From JBBRGK01 sp036741355 (GTDB lineage: Bacteria > Chloroflexota > Dehalococcoidia > CAUJGQ01), in the NCBI GenBank assembly GCA_036741355.1, contig DAINSK010000043.1, positions 1-30,896 of the forward strand: a stretch of DNA of 30,896 nt, written 5' to 3'. Of the stretch, positions 1 through 7,085 are shown in pieces. The notes under the pieces were generated by a model. That model ran no database searches. It was not told the origin of the DNA and saw only the letters and a program-made list of their open reading frames with translations. Position 1 is the first letter of the stretch; each line of letters opens with the position of its first letter. The position numbers and the translations under genes were made by a program.

Positions 1-3
1 TGC

Positions 4-62
4 AAGCTCCCCTCGCCCAGTATTGGGAGAGGGGTCGGGGGTGAGGGCACGCGGGGGTGGGG
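4..62. repeat. Interspersed palindromic repeat, family A
   Basis: GC-rich element with the core palindrome CCCAGTATTGGG inside a CCCCTC/GAGGGG frame, followed by GGGGGTGAGGGCACGCG. Near-identical copies lie at 6920-6984 (same orientation) and 17030-17080 (inverted), with relatives at 17184-17232. It is followed at about 90-137 by a GACTGCCGATTGCC-rich stretch that also accompanies the copies at 7.0 and 17.0 kb, so the element looks composite. No coding potential is evident in bases 1-145. Confidence 0.8.
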
Positions 63-145
63 TCGCACCGCGCTGCACTTGCATTGGGTCCTCACGACCG
101 CCGGGCTTCGCGCCCGACTGACGACTGCCGATTGCCCCCGGCGGG

Positions 146-1330
146 TTAGGAGGACATCTCCACCAATTGCTCGATCTGCGGCGCGAGACCGGCCAGCAGC
201 GGCCGCAGCCAGGCGCGGAACGCGGCCGTCGGGCTACTGCCTTCGACGAAGCCTTCGGGCAACAACCGCTCGGTTCGCGCGATTCGCTCCAGATCGGTCA
301 GTCCATAGGTTACTCGGTACTCGTCGCTCGGCTCGCGGTTAAGCGTAACGCAGCGCCCCGTTTCTCCAGAGAGCGCCGTTTGCACGGCGTGCTCTCCCGC
401 CGCGAACGCTTCTCGCCGGTCGAGGTCGCAGGTGGGGAGCAGCGAAACCTTTTGCATCGCGCCCAGGACGTCGAGCCGGCAGCGCTGCTTGAGGTCCGTC
501 TGGACCAGGCTCTGGATGAAGGCGCCGGGGCCGTGGGAATCGTCGTGGCCGAAGGGGTCGACGTATACGTTCTCGCTCTCGCCCACCTGGCGGCCGGTCG
601 CATCGACGGCGTGCTCCGAGACGACCAGCACCGCGTAGCCCGAGCGAGATAGGCCGCAGGTCACGTCGTCGAGCACCTTCCGGTTCTCCAGCGGCTGTTC
701 CGGGACGTAGACGCAGAGCGGCCTGCCGCCGTCCGGCCGTTCAAACGCGGCCGCCGCGGCGGCCAACCAGCCGCTGTGCCTGCCTTTCACCTCGATCACG
801 CGCACCGGCTCTTCACGCCGCATCGCCTGCGTATCGAGACAGAGCAGCCGCGTACTCATCGCGACGTAGGCCGCTGCGCTCGCGTAGCCGGGACAGTGGT
901 CCATGTCGGGCAGGTCGTTGTCGATCGTCTTGGGCACGTTGACAACGTGCAGGTCGTACCCTTGCGCCAGGGCCAGAGCGCTCAGGCGGGCGCTGGTGTC
1001 GGCCGAATCGTTGCCGCCGGCATAGATGTAATAGCGCGCGTCGATCGCCCGGAGCCGTTCCAGCAGCAGGGCTAGTTCGTCTGAAGTGGGTGCGAAGCGA
1101 CAGGAGCCAAGCCATGCTCCTGGGGTGCGGGAGAGACGGTCCAGGAACACGTCGTCAAGGCCGTCGAGCGCCAGCAGTTCGTTTTCCAGCAGGCCGCGAA
1201 TGCCGTGGCGCATGCCGAAAATCCGGTCAACCTGTCCGGACGCCGACGCGGCGTGGATCACCCCCGCCAGGCTGCTGTTCAAGACGGCGGTGACCCCGCC
1301 CGATTGGCCGGCGACGAGGTTGCCGCTCAT
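146..1330 (-). CDS. Pyrophosphate-type 6-phosphofructokinase
   Basis: A 394-aa protein of the phosphofructokinase family, phosphorylating fructose-6-phosphate in cytoplasmic glycolysis. The phosphate-donor loop near residue 105 reads GGNDS and the catalytic loop at 133-139 reads PKTIDND. In the E. coli ATP enzyme these are GGDGS and PGTIDND. The Asp in place of the second-position Gly and the Lys in PKTIDND are the accepted marks of PPi-dependent enzymes, so PPi is the likely donor. The substrate-binding EVKGRHSGW motif is present. The metal-binding Asp of GGD is Asn here, which is unusual. The ATG overlaps the stop of the upstream nucleotidyltransferase by 4 bp (ATGA), so the two are translationally coupled. 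Family assignment is firm; donor choice is inferred. Confidence 0.9.
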   Translation of the reverse strand: MSGNLVAGQSGGVTAVLNSSLAGVIHAASASGQVDRIFGMRHGIRGLLENELLALDGLDDVFLDRLSRTPGAWLGSCRFAPTSDELALLLERLRAIDARYYIYAGGNDSADTSARLSALALAQGYDLHVVNVPKTIDNDLPDMDHCPGYASAAAYVAMSTRLLCLDTQAMRREEPVRVIEVKGRHSGWLAAAAAAFERPDGGRPLCVYVPEQPLENRKVLDDVTCGLSRSGYAVLVVSEHAVDATGRQVGESENVYVDPFGHDDSHGPGAFIQSLVQTDLKQRCRLDVLGAMQKVSLLPTCDLDRREAFAAGEHAVQTALSGETGRCVTLNREPSDEYRVTYGLTDLERIARTERLLPEGFVEGSSPTAAFRAWLRPLLAGLAPQIEQLVEMSS

Positions 1331-2328
1331 CGATGGCCCGATCCGGCGGGCGCGGCGGTGCCGACGGTGGCGTGGTCTGAGATGTTGTAGGAGAGCGGCG
1401 GCGTGCGTAGCTCGGCGTCGTTACCGATGATGCTGCGACGCAGGCATTGCCCCTCAATCCAGACGCCCTCGCCGACCACAGAGTCGCTGACCACGCTATC
1501 CAGGATGACCGTCTTCGGCCCGACAGTGACGTAGGGACCGACGACGCAGCGCTCGAGTTTGGCCGACGGATCGATGAAGCACGGCTCGACGATGGTTGCT
1601 ACCGGCGTATACGCGGGCTTGCGGCGATGATGTTCCACAAGAAAACGGTGCGTGTCGAGGATCGCGTCGATCGTACCGGTGTCCCACCACTCCGTCGCCG
1701 TGACGGCATGGAAGCGGTCGCCCTTGTCGATCATCCGTTGCAGAGCGCCGGCGATGAAGTATTCTCCCTTCAGCTCGTCGGCGGAGCGGATCTGATCGTC
1801 GATCGCTGCTATCAGACCGCGGTAGTCGTTGATCATATAGACGCCGATCGTGGCCAGCTTCGTCTTTGGGTCCGGTGGCTTCTCCACGAGGCGAGAGATA
1901 AAACCGTCTTTCAGCTCGACGATACCGAACCGCGACGGGTCGTCTACGGGCTTTACGACGATCGAACCGTCAACCGCGCTGTTCGTGACCCTGTCGAGCG
2001 GCGCCCGGAATATCGTATCCCCGAAAACGACCAGCAGGGGCTCAGAGATCAGGTCTTCGGCCATTTTAATCGCATGCGATTGGCCTTTCAGCTCGGTCTG
2101 TGAGCGGAAGTGCACGGGAACCTTGTAGTTCTCACGCACGTAGCGCTCAATCTGCTCTCCCCGCTCCCCGACGATCATGATCACGCTGCTTGGCTCGAGC
2201 TGCATCAGGTAGTCCAGCAGGTGGCCGAGAACCGGCTTGCCGGCAAGGCTCAGCATCGGTTTGGGGCGGACGTGCGTATGCGGCCGGACCCTCGTGCCGA
2301 GGCCGGCGATCGGAAGCAGGATCTGCAT
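1327..2328 (-). CDS. Sugar-phosphate nucleotidyltransferase with beta-helix C-terminus
   Basis: A 333-aa protein of the NTP-transferase family (RmlA/GlmU-like), which makes NDP-sugars from sugar-1-phosphates in the cytoplasm. The N-terminus shows the nucleotide-binding signature LPIAGLGTRVRPHT followed by RPKPML, and VFGDTIF supplies a metal-binding Asp. Residues about 245-320 are hexapeptide-like (PSAKLERCVVGPYVTVG, then further turns), typical of a left-handed beta helix. A strong AGGAGA ribosome site lies 4 bp upstream of the ATG (2333-2338). It is the first gene of a two-gene operon with the PPi-type phosphofructokinase, suggesting coupling of hexose-phosphate flux to glycan or storage-sugar synthesis. 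Base and sugar specificity cannot be read from sequence. Confidence 0.85.
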   Translation of the reverse strand: MQILLPIAGLGTRVRPHTHVRPKPMLSLAGKPVLGHLLDYLMQLEPSSVIMIVGERGEQIERYVRENYKVPVHFRSQTELKGQSHAIKMAEDLISEPLLVVFGDTIFRAPLDRVTNSAVDGSIVVKPVDDPSRFGIVELKDGFISRLVEKPPDPKTKLATIGVYMINDYRGLIAAIDDQIRSADELKGEYFIAGALQRMIDKGDRFHAVTATEWWDTGTIDAILDTHRFLVEHHRRKPAYTPVATIVEPCFIDPSAKLERCVVGPYVTVGPKTVILDSVVSDSVVGEGVWIEGQCLRRSIIGNDAELRTPPLSYNISDHATVGTAAPAGSGHR

Positions 2329-2352
2329 GCTGTCTCCTGAGCTGGCGGGGTC

Positions 2353-2377
2353 GCGGCTCTCATACTATCAGAGCCGC
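2353..2377 (-). promoter_or_regulatory. Inverted repeat over a -10 box (operator-like)
   Basis: Perfect 8-bp inverted repeat GCGGCTCT (2353-2360) and AGAGCCGC (2370-2377) with a 9-bp spacer. On the minus strand the spacer carries TAGTAT (2362-2367), a good -10 hexamer, placing a start near 2355 and a leader of about 27 nt before the ATG at 2328. A repressor site covering the -10 would control the nucleotidyltransferase-phosphofructokinase operon. No convincing -35 was found. Confidence 0.5.
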
Positions 2378-2448
2378 TTCCGGAGGCCGGATCGCCACGG
2401 CGCGAGGCGGTACGCCCGGATAAGAGCGGCACTGAACCCGTATATTGC

Positions 2449-2477
2449 TTGGCACCCCGGGGCAACCGGCATAGGAT
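2449..2477 (+). promoter_or_regulatory. Sigma70-type promoter of the kinase-like gene
   Basis: TTGGCA (2449-2454), 17-bp spacer, TAGGAT (2472-2477). Start predicted near 2484, then a leader of about 39 nt containing GGAGG (2512-2516) ahead of the ATG at 2523. Confidence 0.55.
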
Positions 2478-2522
2478 GTGTGGCAGCGAGCTAAACGACC
2501 AAGTTGGTACGGGAGGCTGTCA

Positions 2523-4589
2523 ATGGCAACGGCTCAGGACGCGAGCGGCGGGCGGTGGCGAGCCTATGCGCAGGACGTGCGCGGGCCCGGCAGTCGCGGT
2601 CGCGGCACCCGACCGGACGGTGGTGGACCGCGAGAGTTTACCTCGTTGGGCCACCAGGGAGAGCAGGGAGATCTGTGGATCGAGGATGGTTCGCTCTACT
2701 TCGCCGGACGCGCGGAGGCGTGGAGCATACCGCTCTATTGGCTTGACTCGCCGGAGACCGACCTGGCGGGAGTCACCCACCTATCCATGCGCGCTGCCGA
2801 TCGGGTACGCAACGTCTCCGTGCGCTTTTTGGGCGTCGATGACGAACGCGGACTCGCGAACGCGATTAAAGAGTCGCGGCTGGCAGAGCCGGACGCCCGC
2901 GACCGTCGCGCCCTTCAGGACCTGCTGGCGCTGATCATGCCGCAGTTGCAGTCGCTTGACACTGCGACTCCCGCGCCCGAGTCCGGGGCGATACCGCCGG
3001 CAGCGGCCGAACAGTGCGCCTCGCAGGCATTCGCGGCCGCCAACCGTTTGCGCGCCACCTGGCTGCCATATTGGGGTGGACCGGCCGGCCGCCTCCGCGA
3101 TGCGACCATAGGCGCCCTCGTCGCCACCGGCGAGGCGAGCATCCCGAACGCGGGTTCAGCCGCCATGCAGCGCCACGAGCAGGCGGTTCGGCGCTGGCGA
3201 AACGTCTGCGAAGACCTCCATGAGTGGTGCGGACTGCCCGAGCGGCCCGAGGGCCTGACGGCGCCGCGGTTGCCGGGGACAGCCGCCGCGCCAGCCGCGC
3301 CTGTGAGCGCAGCGCCGGAGGAGCGTCCGGCCGGCGCTGCCGTGGAGGCGAAGGCACCGCCCGAGCCCCAGGCCGCGCCCGAGCCCGCGGTTCAGATATC
3401 GAAGACGGAGCCCGAGCCCAAGACTGAACCCGAGCTCGAGCTGAAGCCAGAGCTGGAGCCTAAACCAGAGGACGAGGACGCAACGCGGATCGTGGGTGTG
3501 CCGCCCTCCCTACGTCCGGCCAGATCCGAGGAGGGTATGCCGGCATCGGCGCCATCACCGATACCCGCAAAGGTTGCAGCGACAGCGCCCGACCCGGGCC
3601 GCAAGGGCTCCGGCGGCATGACGCTCCTGTTCCGTCGCGAAGGTGCGGGCGGATCGTTCGCCCGGAAAGTCCTGCAGCCCGAGGGAGTTCAAACTCCTGA
3701 TGTGGCTGAAACGTTCCTGCGGATTGGCGCGCGGTTTGCGGCAGTCCACCATCCCAATCTTGTGCGCATTCAGGGTTCCGGAACGGGGGATGATGGCGCC
3801 CCGTACATCGACATGGAGTTCGTGGACAGTGAGCCGATCAACGTCCACTTGAAACGGGGCACGCTGCCGCGCGAGCAGGCGCTCGCCGTCGTCGAACAGG
3901 TCGCCGGGGCAATCGACGCTATACACCAGGCAGGGCTGATCCACGGGGATATTCGTCCACAGAACATCCTGCTCAACCGGGGCGGACGCGCGCTTGTGCT
4001 CGAGCCAAGCGTCGCGGGCGACTTCATCCTCGAACAGCGGCGCGGCACGATCTACGGCGATCTTCCTTACCTCACTCCCGAACGCGTGCGCGGAGAGCCA
4101 TCGGACGCCCGCAGCGACGTGTATGTGCTGGCGATGCTGGCTTTTGCCCTGCTGGCCGGAAGGCCGCCGTTCGAGGGCGAGGCCGAGGACATTTTTGCCG
4201 GGCACGTGGAGCAGCAGCCGCCGTCGCTGAACAGTGTTGTGCCGGACATGCCGGCCTCGGCTTCAGCCGTTATCGACCACGCGCTCGCCAAAGTCGGCGC
4301 CGAGCGGCCGGCAACCGCTGGCGAGTTCTCTACGGCGCTGCGACAGGCATTCGCGGGAACCGCCCAGAGCCGGCCGGCGCCGGGTCCGCTGGCAGAACGG
4401 ACTGACTCGATCGAGCGGCAACGTCCGCCACCGTCACCGGCTCCATCGCCTTTATCGGGACCGAGCGCACCCAGTCCGCTCGGACGTTCGGCACCCAGCC
4501 CGCTCGGCGGCGTTGAGCCGGCGTCCGGCTACGAGGAAGAGCCTCCGGACGACATGGACAAGACGATTATCGTGCGCCCGCGGCGCTAA
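2523..4589 (+). CDS. Serine/threonine kinase-like protein, probable pseudokinase
   Basis: A 688-aa protein. The ATG at 2523 is preferred over 2478 because GGAGG lies 6 bp upstream. Residues 1-110 form a beta-rich domain of unknown type, 110-240 are helical, 250-350 are a Pro/Glu linker with PEPKTEPELELKPE-type repeats, and about 360-620 is a Hanks-type kinase fold. The Lys of the VAIK position (K382) and the catalytic Asp (H474-G-D476, then R478 for Lys, N481) remain. The glycine loop is absent, the helix-C Glu is replaced by Ile, and DFG reads EPS (494-496). TPE (518-520) and the helix following it are canonical. The C-terminus has PSPLGR/PSPLGG repeats and ends DMDKTIIVRPRR. No transmembrane segment is seen. 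It most likely works as a scaffold or nucleotide sensor upstream of the adjacent sigma factor. Kinase fold is firm; inactivity is inferred. Confidence 0.85.
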   Translation: MATAQDASGGRWRAYAQDVRGPGSRGRGTRPDGGGPREFTSLGHQGEQGDLWIEDGSLYFAGRAEAWSIPLYWLDSPETDLAGVTHLSMRAADRVRNVSVRFLGVDDERGLANAIKESRLAEPDARDRRALQDLLALIMPQLQSLDTATPAPESGAIPPAAAEQCASQAFAAANRLRATWLPYWGGPAGRLRDATIGALVATGEASIPNAGSAAMQRHEQAVRRWRNVCEDLHEWCGLPERPEGLTAPRLPGTAAAPAAPVSAAPEERPAGAAVEAKAPPEPQAAPEPAVQISKTEPEPKTEPELELKPELEPKPEDEDATRIVGVPPSLRPARSEEGMPASAPSPIPAKVAATAPDPGRKGSGGMTLLFRREGAGGSFARKVLQPEGVQTPDVAETFLRIGARFAAVHHPNLVRIQGSGTGDDGAPYIDMEFVDSEPINVHLKRGTLPREQALAVVEQVAGAIDAIHQAGLIHGDIRPQNILLNRGGRALVLEPSVAGDFILEQRRGTIYGDLPYLTPERVRGEPSDARSDVYVLAMLAFALLAGRPPFEGEAEDIFAGHVEQQPPSLNSVVPDMPASASAVIDHALAKVGAERPATAGEFSTALRQAFAGTAQSRPAPGPLAERTDSIERQRPPPSPAPSPLSGPSAPSPLGRSAPSPLGGVEPASGYEEEPPDDMDKTIIVRPRR

Positions 4590-4684
4590 GAGGCGACAGG
4601 CGACCGGATTCTGGCCCGCCGGCTACTGTCCCAATCCGGATATTCCTGGTGGTGTGCGCTCGTGCACTGCCTCGGAGGGGCTGC

Positions 4685-4690
4685 TACTAT
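4685..4690 (+). promoter_or_regulatory. -10 box TACTAT, possible leaderless start
   Basis: TACTAT ends 7 nt before the ATG at 4698, so transcription would begin at or beside the start codon. No good -35 is seen 16-18 bp upstream, which may mean an alternative sigma factor, possibly autoregulation by the encoded sigma. An AGGACGG directly abutting the ATG is too close to act as a ribosome site. Confidence 0.45.
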
Positions 4691-4697
4691 AGGACGG

Positions 4698-5216
4698 ATG
4701 GACGACATCGAGCTGATTCGTCGTGCCCAGGGTGGGGACCGGTCGGCGTTTGGAGCGCTGTTCGACGCGTATTATCCCTGCGTCTACCGATATTTACGCG
4801 ACCGGTTGGGCGGCGCTCCGGAAGCCGAAGACCTCTGCCAGGAGGTCTTCCTGACGGTGCTCGGGTCGATCGACGAGTATCCCTGTGGCGCGGACATGGC
4901 GTTCGACGAGTGGCTGCTTCGCGTCGCTCACCGGCTGGCCACCGAACATCATCGCAACAGCGTGCAACCCCGTCAGCGGCGAAAACTGGAACCGGCCGTG
5001 CCGGCGCCCGCCCGCCTCAATCCGGTGGCGATCGAGCTGCTCTCCGAGCAGCAGCGGCAGATCGTCGCCTACCGTTTCAATGCCGGACTCAGCGCCCGCC
5101 AGACCGCCGCGGCACTGCGGTTGGAAGCGTCAATGGTGCGGCGGATCGAACGCGCCGCGCTGGAAACCTGGCTGCAGTACGCCCCGGCTGTCGGCGACAC
5201 GCCAGACCACAACTAG
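4698..5216 (+). CDS. Sigma-70 family (ECF-like) RNA polymerase sigma factor
   Basis: A 172-aa protein starting MDDIELIRRAQGGDRSAF, the usual opening of ECF sigma region 2. LFDAYYPCVYRYLRDRLGG and AEDLCQEVFLTVL match regions 2.1-2.4. The C-terminal LLSEQQRQIVAYRF and LSARQTAAALRLEASMVRR match region 4, though the recognition helix is atypical. An in-frame ATG at 4662 would add 12 poorly conserved residues; 4698 fits both the alignment and the promoter. It follows the kinase-like gene by 108 bp on the same strand, an arrangement that suggests the kinase-like protein or a partner regulates it. No anti-sigma factor gene is adjacent; the next ORF is soluble and unrecognised. Confidence 0.85.
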   Translation: MDDIELIRRAQGGDRSAFGALFDAYYPCVYRYLRDRLGGAPEAEDLCQEVFLTVLGSIDEYPCGADMAFDEWLLRVAHRLATEHHRNSVQPRQRRKLEPAVPAPARLNPVAIELLSEQQRQIVAYRFNAGLSARQTAAALRLEASMVRRIERAALETWLQYAPAVGDTPDHN

Positions 5217-5229
5217 GCTGTTAGAACCG

Positions 5230-5592
5230 GTGCAGTTTGTCGTTCGCTTCGACCGGCCGCGTGGCTCTACCGGTCCCGACGCCGTGGTCGTGACGGCCGA
5301 TAGCTGGGGCGAGAGCTACCGTGAAGGTCAACTCATTGCCTACCAGTTCCTCGATGGAGATGGGGGGCTAGTGGCCATGGTGCGCGCCGCGGAAGTAACC
5401 TACATTGCCGTCGCCGGCTACGCGGTTGAACCAGCCCTAGAGCTGTCCTTCGAGTCGCCCCCAGCAGCCGATGCAGATGGGCCCACATCTGGTGATCAAC
5501 ACCGGGACGTCTATCGTCATGTTCTTGATGGTGTTCCTGATCCAGAACAACCAGAACCGGGCATCGCTCGCGACACAGATCAAGCTCGATGA
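5230..5592 (+). CDS. Small hypothetical protein
   Basis: GTG start 13 bp after the sigma-factor stop; 120 aa. Residues 1-80 (VQFVVRF at the start, then SWGESYREGQLIAYQFLDGD and VEPALELSFESPP) have balanced composition and GC-rich third positions, as expected of real coding sequence. From about residue 81 the frame runs over the iron-permease relic read in another frame, giving low-complexity acidic sequence. The original C-terminus was therefore probably replaced when the relic was joined. No family is recognised, no signal peptide or membrane helix is seen, and the close spacing suggests co-transcription with the sigma factor. Confidence 0.45.
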   Translation: MQFVVRFDRPRGSTGPDAVVVTADSWGESYREGQLIAYQFLDGDGGLVAMVRAAEVTYIAVAGYAVEPALELSFESPPAADADGPTSGDQHRDVYRHVLDGVPDPEQPEPGIARDTDQAR

Positions 5593-5605
5593 GTTGATTC
5601 GCAGA
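5471..5605 (+). pseudogene. C-terminal relic of low-affinity iron permease
   Basis: About 45 codons read HLVINTGTSIVMFLMVFLIQ, NNQNR, then IKLDELIRR. This matches the C-terminal hallmark of the low-affinity iron permease family (Pfam PF04120), which usually reads LVINTGTTIVTFLMVFLIQ, NTQNRD, LKLDELIRA. Upstream in the same frame there are several stops and no matching sequence, so the N-terminal transmembrane part is missing. Downstream the frame runs into the LLM gene without the family's natural end. It is a decayed fragment overlapped by the hypothetical ORF at 5230-5592. Family recognition rests on memory of the motif and has not been searched. Confidence 0.75.
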
Positions 5606-5612
5606 GGTGTCA

Positions 5613-6763
5613 ATGACGGTCTGGATCGGCTACTGCGGCTCGCACGAGCAATGGCCGGCGCCGCGACTCCTGGAATTCGCGGTCGCCGCCGAGCGCGCCG
5701 GTTTCGACGGTGCGTGGGTGAGCGACCATTTTCATCCCTGGCAGGACAACCAGGGTCACGCCGGGCACGCCTGGGTGACGCTGGCGGCCATGGGACAGCG
5801 CACGGCAGCGATCACGCTTGGTACGGGCGTCACCTGTCCGGGCTATCGCTTCCGTCCGGCTGAAGTCGCGCACGCTTTTGCCTCGCTGGCGACGTTCTAC
5901 CCGGGGCGGATCTTTCTGGGCACGGGGACGGGCGAGGCGCTGAACGAAGTGCCCGCGGGCGGCGGCTGGGGCCCGTATCGCGAGCGGGCCGAACGACTAG
6001 CTGAGTCGATCGAGTTGATTCGCGAGTTGTGGCGAGGAGACTGGGTCGACCACGAGGGCGCGTACTACACGGTAAGAGGGGCAAAGCTGTACGACCCGCC
6101 GCCCGCCCCCGTGCCGATCTATGTGGCCGCGTCGGGACCGAACTCGCTTGCGCTGGCAGGGACACANNNNNNNNNNNNNNNNNNNNNNNNNNNNNNNNNN
6201 NNNNNNNNNNNNNNNNNNNNNNNNNNNNNNNNNNNNNNNNNNNNNNNNNNNNNNNNNNNNNNNNNNTGCCGATCTATGTGGCCGCGTCGGGACCGAACTC
6301 GCTTGCGCTGGCAGGGACACAAGGCGACGGGTTGATCACTGATCCGGAAACGGCGCGCAATAGTGGGAAAATGGCGATCTTCGACGACGCTGCCCGCGCC
6401 GCCGGTAAGGACCCCGGGAAGATGCCGAGGCTGGTCGAGCTCTACGTCACAGTTGGCGGTCGCGATGATGCTCTGGCTGCCGCGCCGCTCTGGCAGTTCG
6501 GGCCGGTCGCCGGGCAACTCCTCGGCGAGCCCGACCCGCGCGTGATCCAGCGTCGCGCCGAGAAGCTGGCGACGCTCGATCAGGTGATCAGTCGTTGGGT
6601 TGTTAGCCCCAGGCCGGCCGATCACGTGGACGCGATCCGCGAGCTAGCAGCCGGCGGTGTCAGCGACGTGTACGTCCATTCCGCCCAACCAGACCAAGCG
6701 GCCGTGATCGAGTTCTACGGCCGCGACGTGATCCCCGCGTTGCGGGGAGGCGGTAGGCAGTAG
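5613..6763 (+). CDS. LLM-class F420-dependent oxidoreductase (G6PD-like), split by an assembly gap
   Basis: Luciferase-like TIM-barrel enzyme resembling F420-dependent glucose-6-phosphate dehydrogenase and relatives. The start MTVWIGYCGSHEQWPAPRLL, GAWVSDHFHPW, LGTGVTCPGYRF, RIFLGTGTGEALNE and PIYVAASGPNSLALAG are all family-typical. The ATG at 5613 has GAGG 5 bp upstream; an in-frame GTG at 5607 is less likely. The frame is interrupted by 100 N at 6167-6266 flanked by a 55-bp identical duplication. Deleting 155 bp (6167-6321) joins both halves in frame to give a normal 331-aa protein. The last residues (GGGRQ) lie in the GGCAGTAGGCAGTCGG repeat, which also provides the stop. Substrate is unknown. 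Confidence 0.88.
6167..6266. other. Scaffold gap of 100 N between overlapping contigs
   Basis: Exactly 100 N. The 55 bases before it (6112-6166) are identical to the 55 bases after it (6267-6321). This is the pattern left when two contigs overlapping by one assembly k-mer are joined with a fixed-size gap, so no sequence is actually missing. Confidence 0.95.
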
Positions 6764-6816
6764 GCAGTCGGCAGTCGTTTACCTCACCCCCTACCCCTCT
6801 CCGAAGCGGAGAGGGG
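6745..6816. repeat. GGCAGT-rich tract plus palindrome, family A variant
   Basis: Starts with GGCGGTAGGCAGTAGGCAGT and further GGCAGTCG units at the 3' end of the LLM gene, then CCTCACCCCCTA and a hairpin with 10-bp arms CCCCTCTCCG / CGGAGAGGGG and loop AAG (6794-6816). The GGCAGTAGGCAGTCGG unit recurs at 16985 and, inverted, at about 7068. The rest of 6764-7027 holds only this and the next repeat. Confidence 0.75.
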
Positions 6817-6919
6817 CGATCCAGGAATGCCGGGTTCGGGTTGGGGTGCAGCATCGGCGCGCAGCCGGGCGCGTGGCAACGCGCCCCGACAGCTTCTGCA
6901 GCAGAACGCACCGCATACG

Positions 6920-6984
6920 AGCTCCCCTCGCCCAGAATTGGGAGAGGTGTCGGGGGTGAGGGCACGCGAGGCCGGGGGTGGGGT
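6920..6984. repeat. Interspersed palindromic repeat, family A
   Basis: Core CCCAGAATTGGG with GGGAGAGG, then CGGGGGTGAGGGCACGCG. It is nearly identical to bases 4-62 and inverted relative to 17030-17080. It lies 43 bp from the stop of coaE. Confidence 0.8.
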
Positions 6985-7009
6985 TGTCGCGCGGGCTACC
7001 CGTGCCTGA

Positions 7010-7085
7010 CTGTCCGCTTCCGATTGCCTACCGGACCCCACCACTGCCGGGCTGCGCGCCCGACTGCCGACTGCTCCCGACAGCG
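7010..7085. repeat. GACTGCCGACTGC-type repeat segment
   Basis: Contains CCACTGCCGGGCTGCGCGCC then CGACTGCCGACTGC, the inverse of 16985-17025 and close to about 90-137. It overlaps the 3' end of coaE and supplies that gene's last codons and stop. Confidence 0.7.

Noticed and set aside
5471..5863. 130-aa ORF running from the iron-permease relic into the LLM gene
   Set aside because: Only the first 45 codons resemble a known family; the rest is the LLM gene read in the wrong frame.
6029..6763. Separate 244-aa gene downstream of the gap
   Set aside because: It is the second half of the LLM enzyme in the frame created by the artificial gap.
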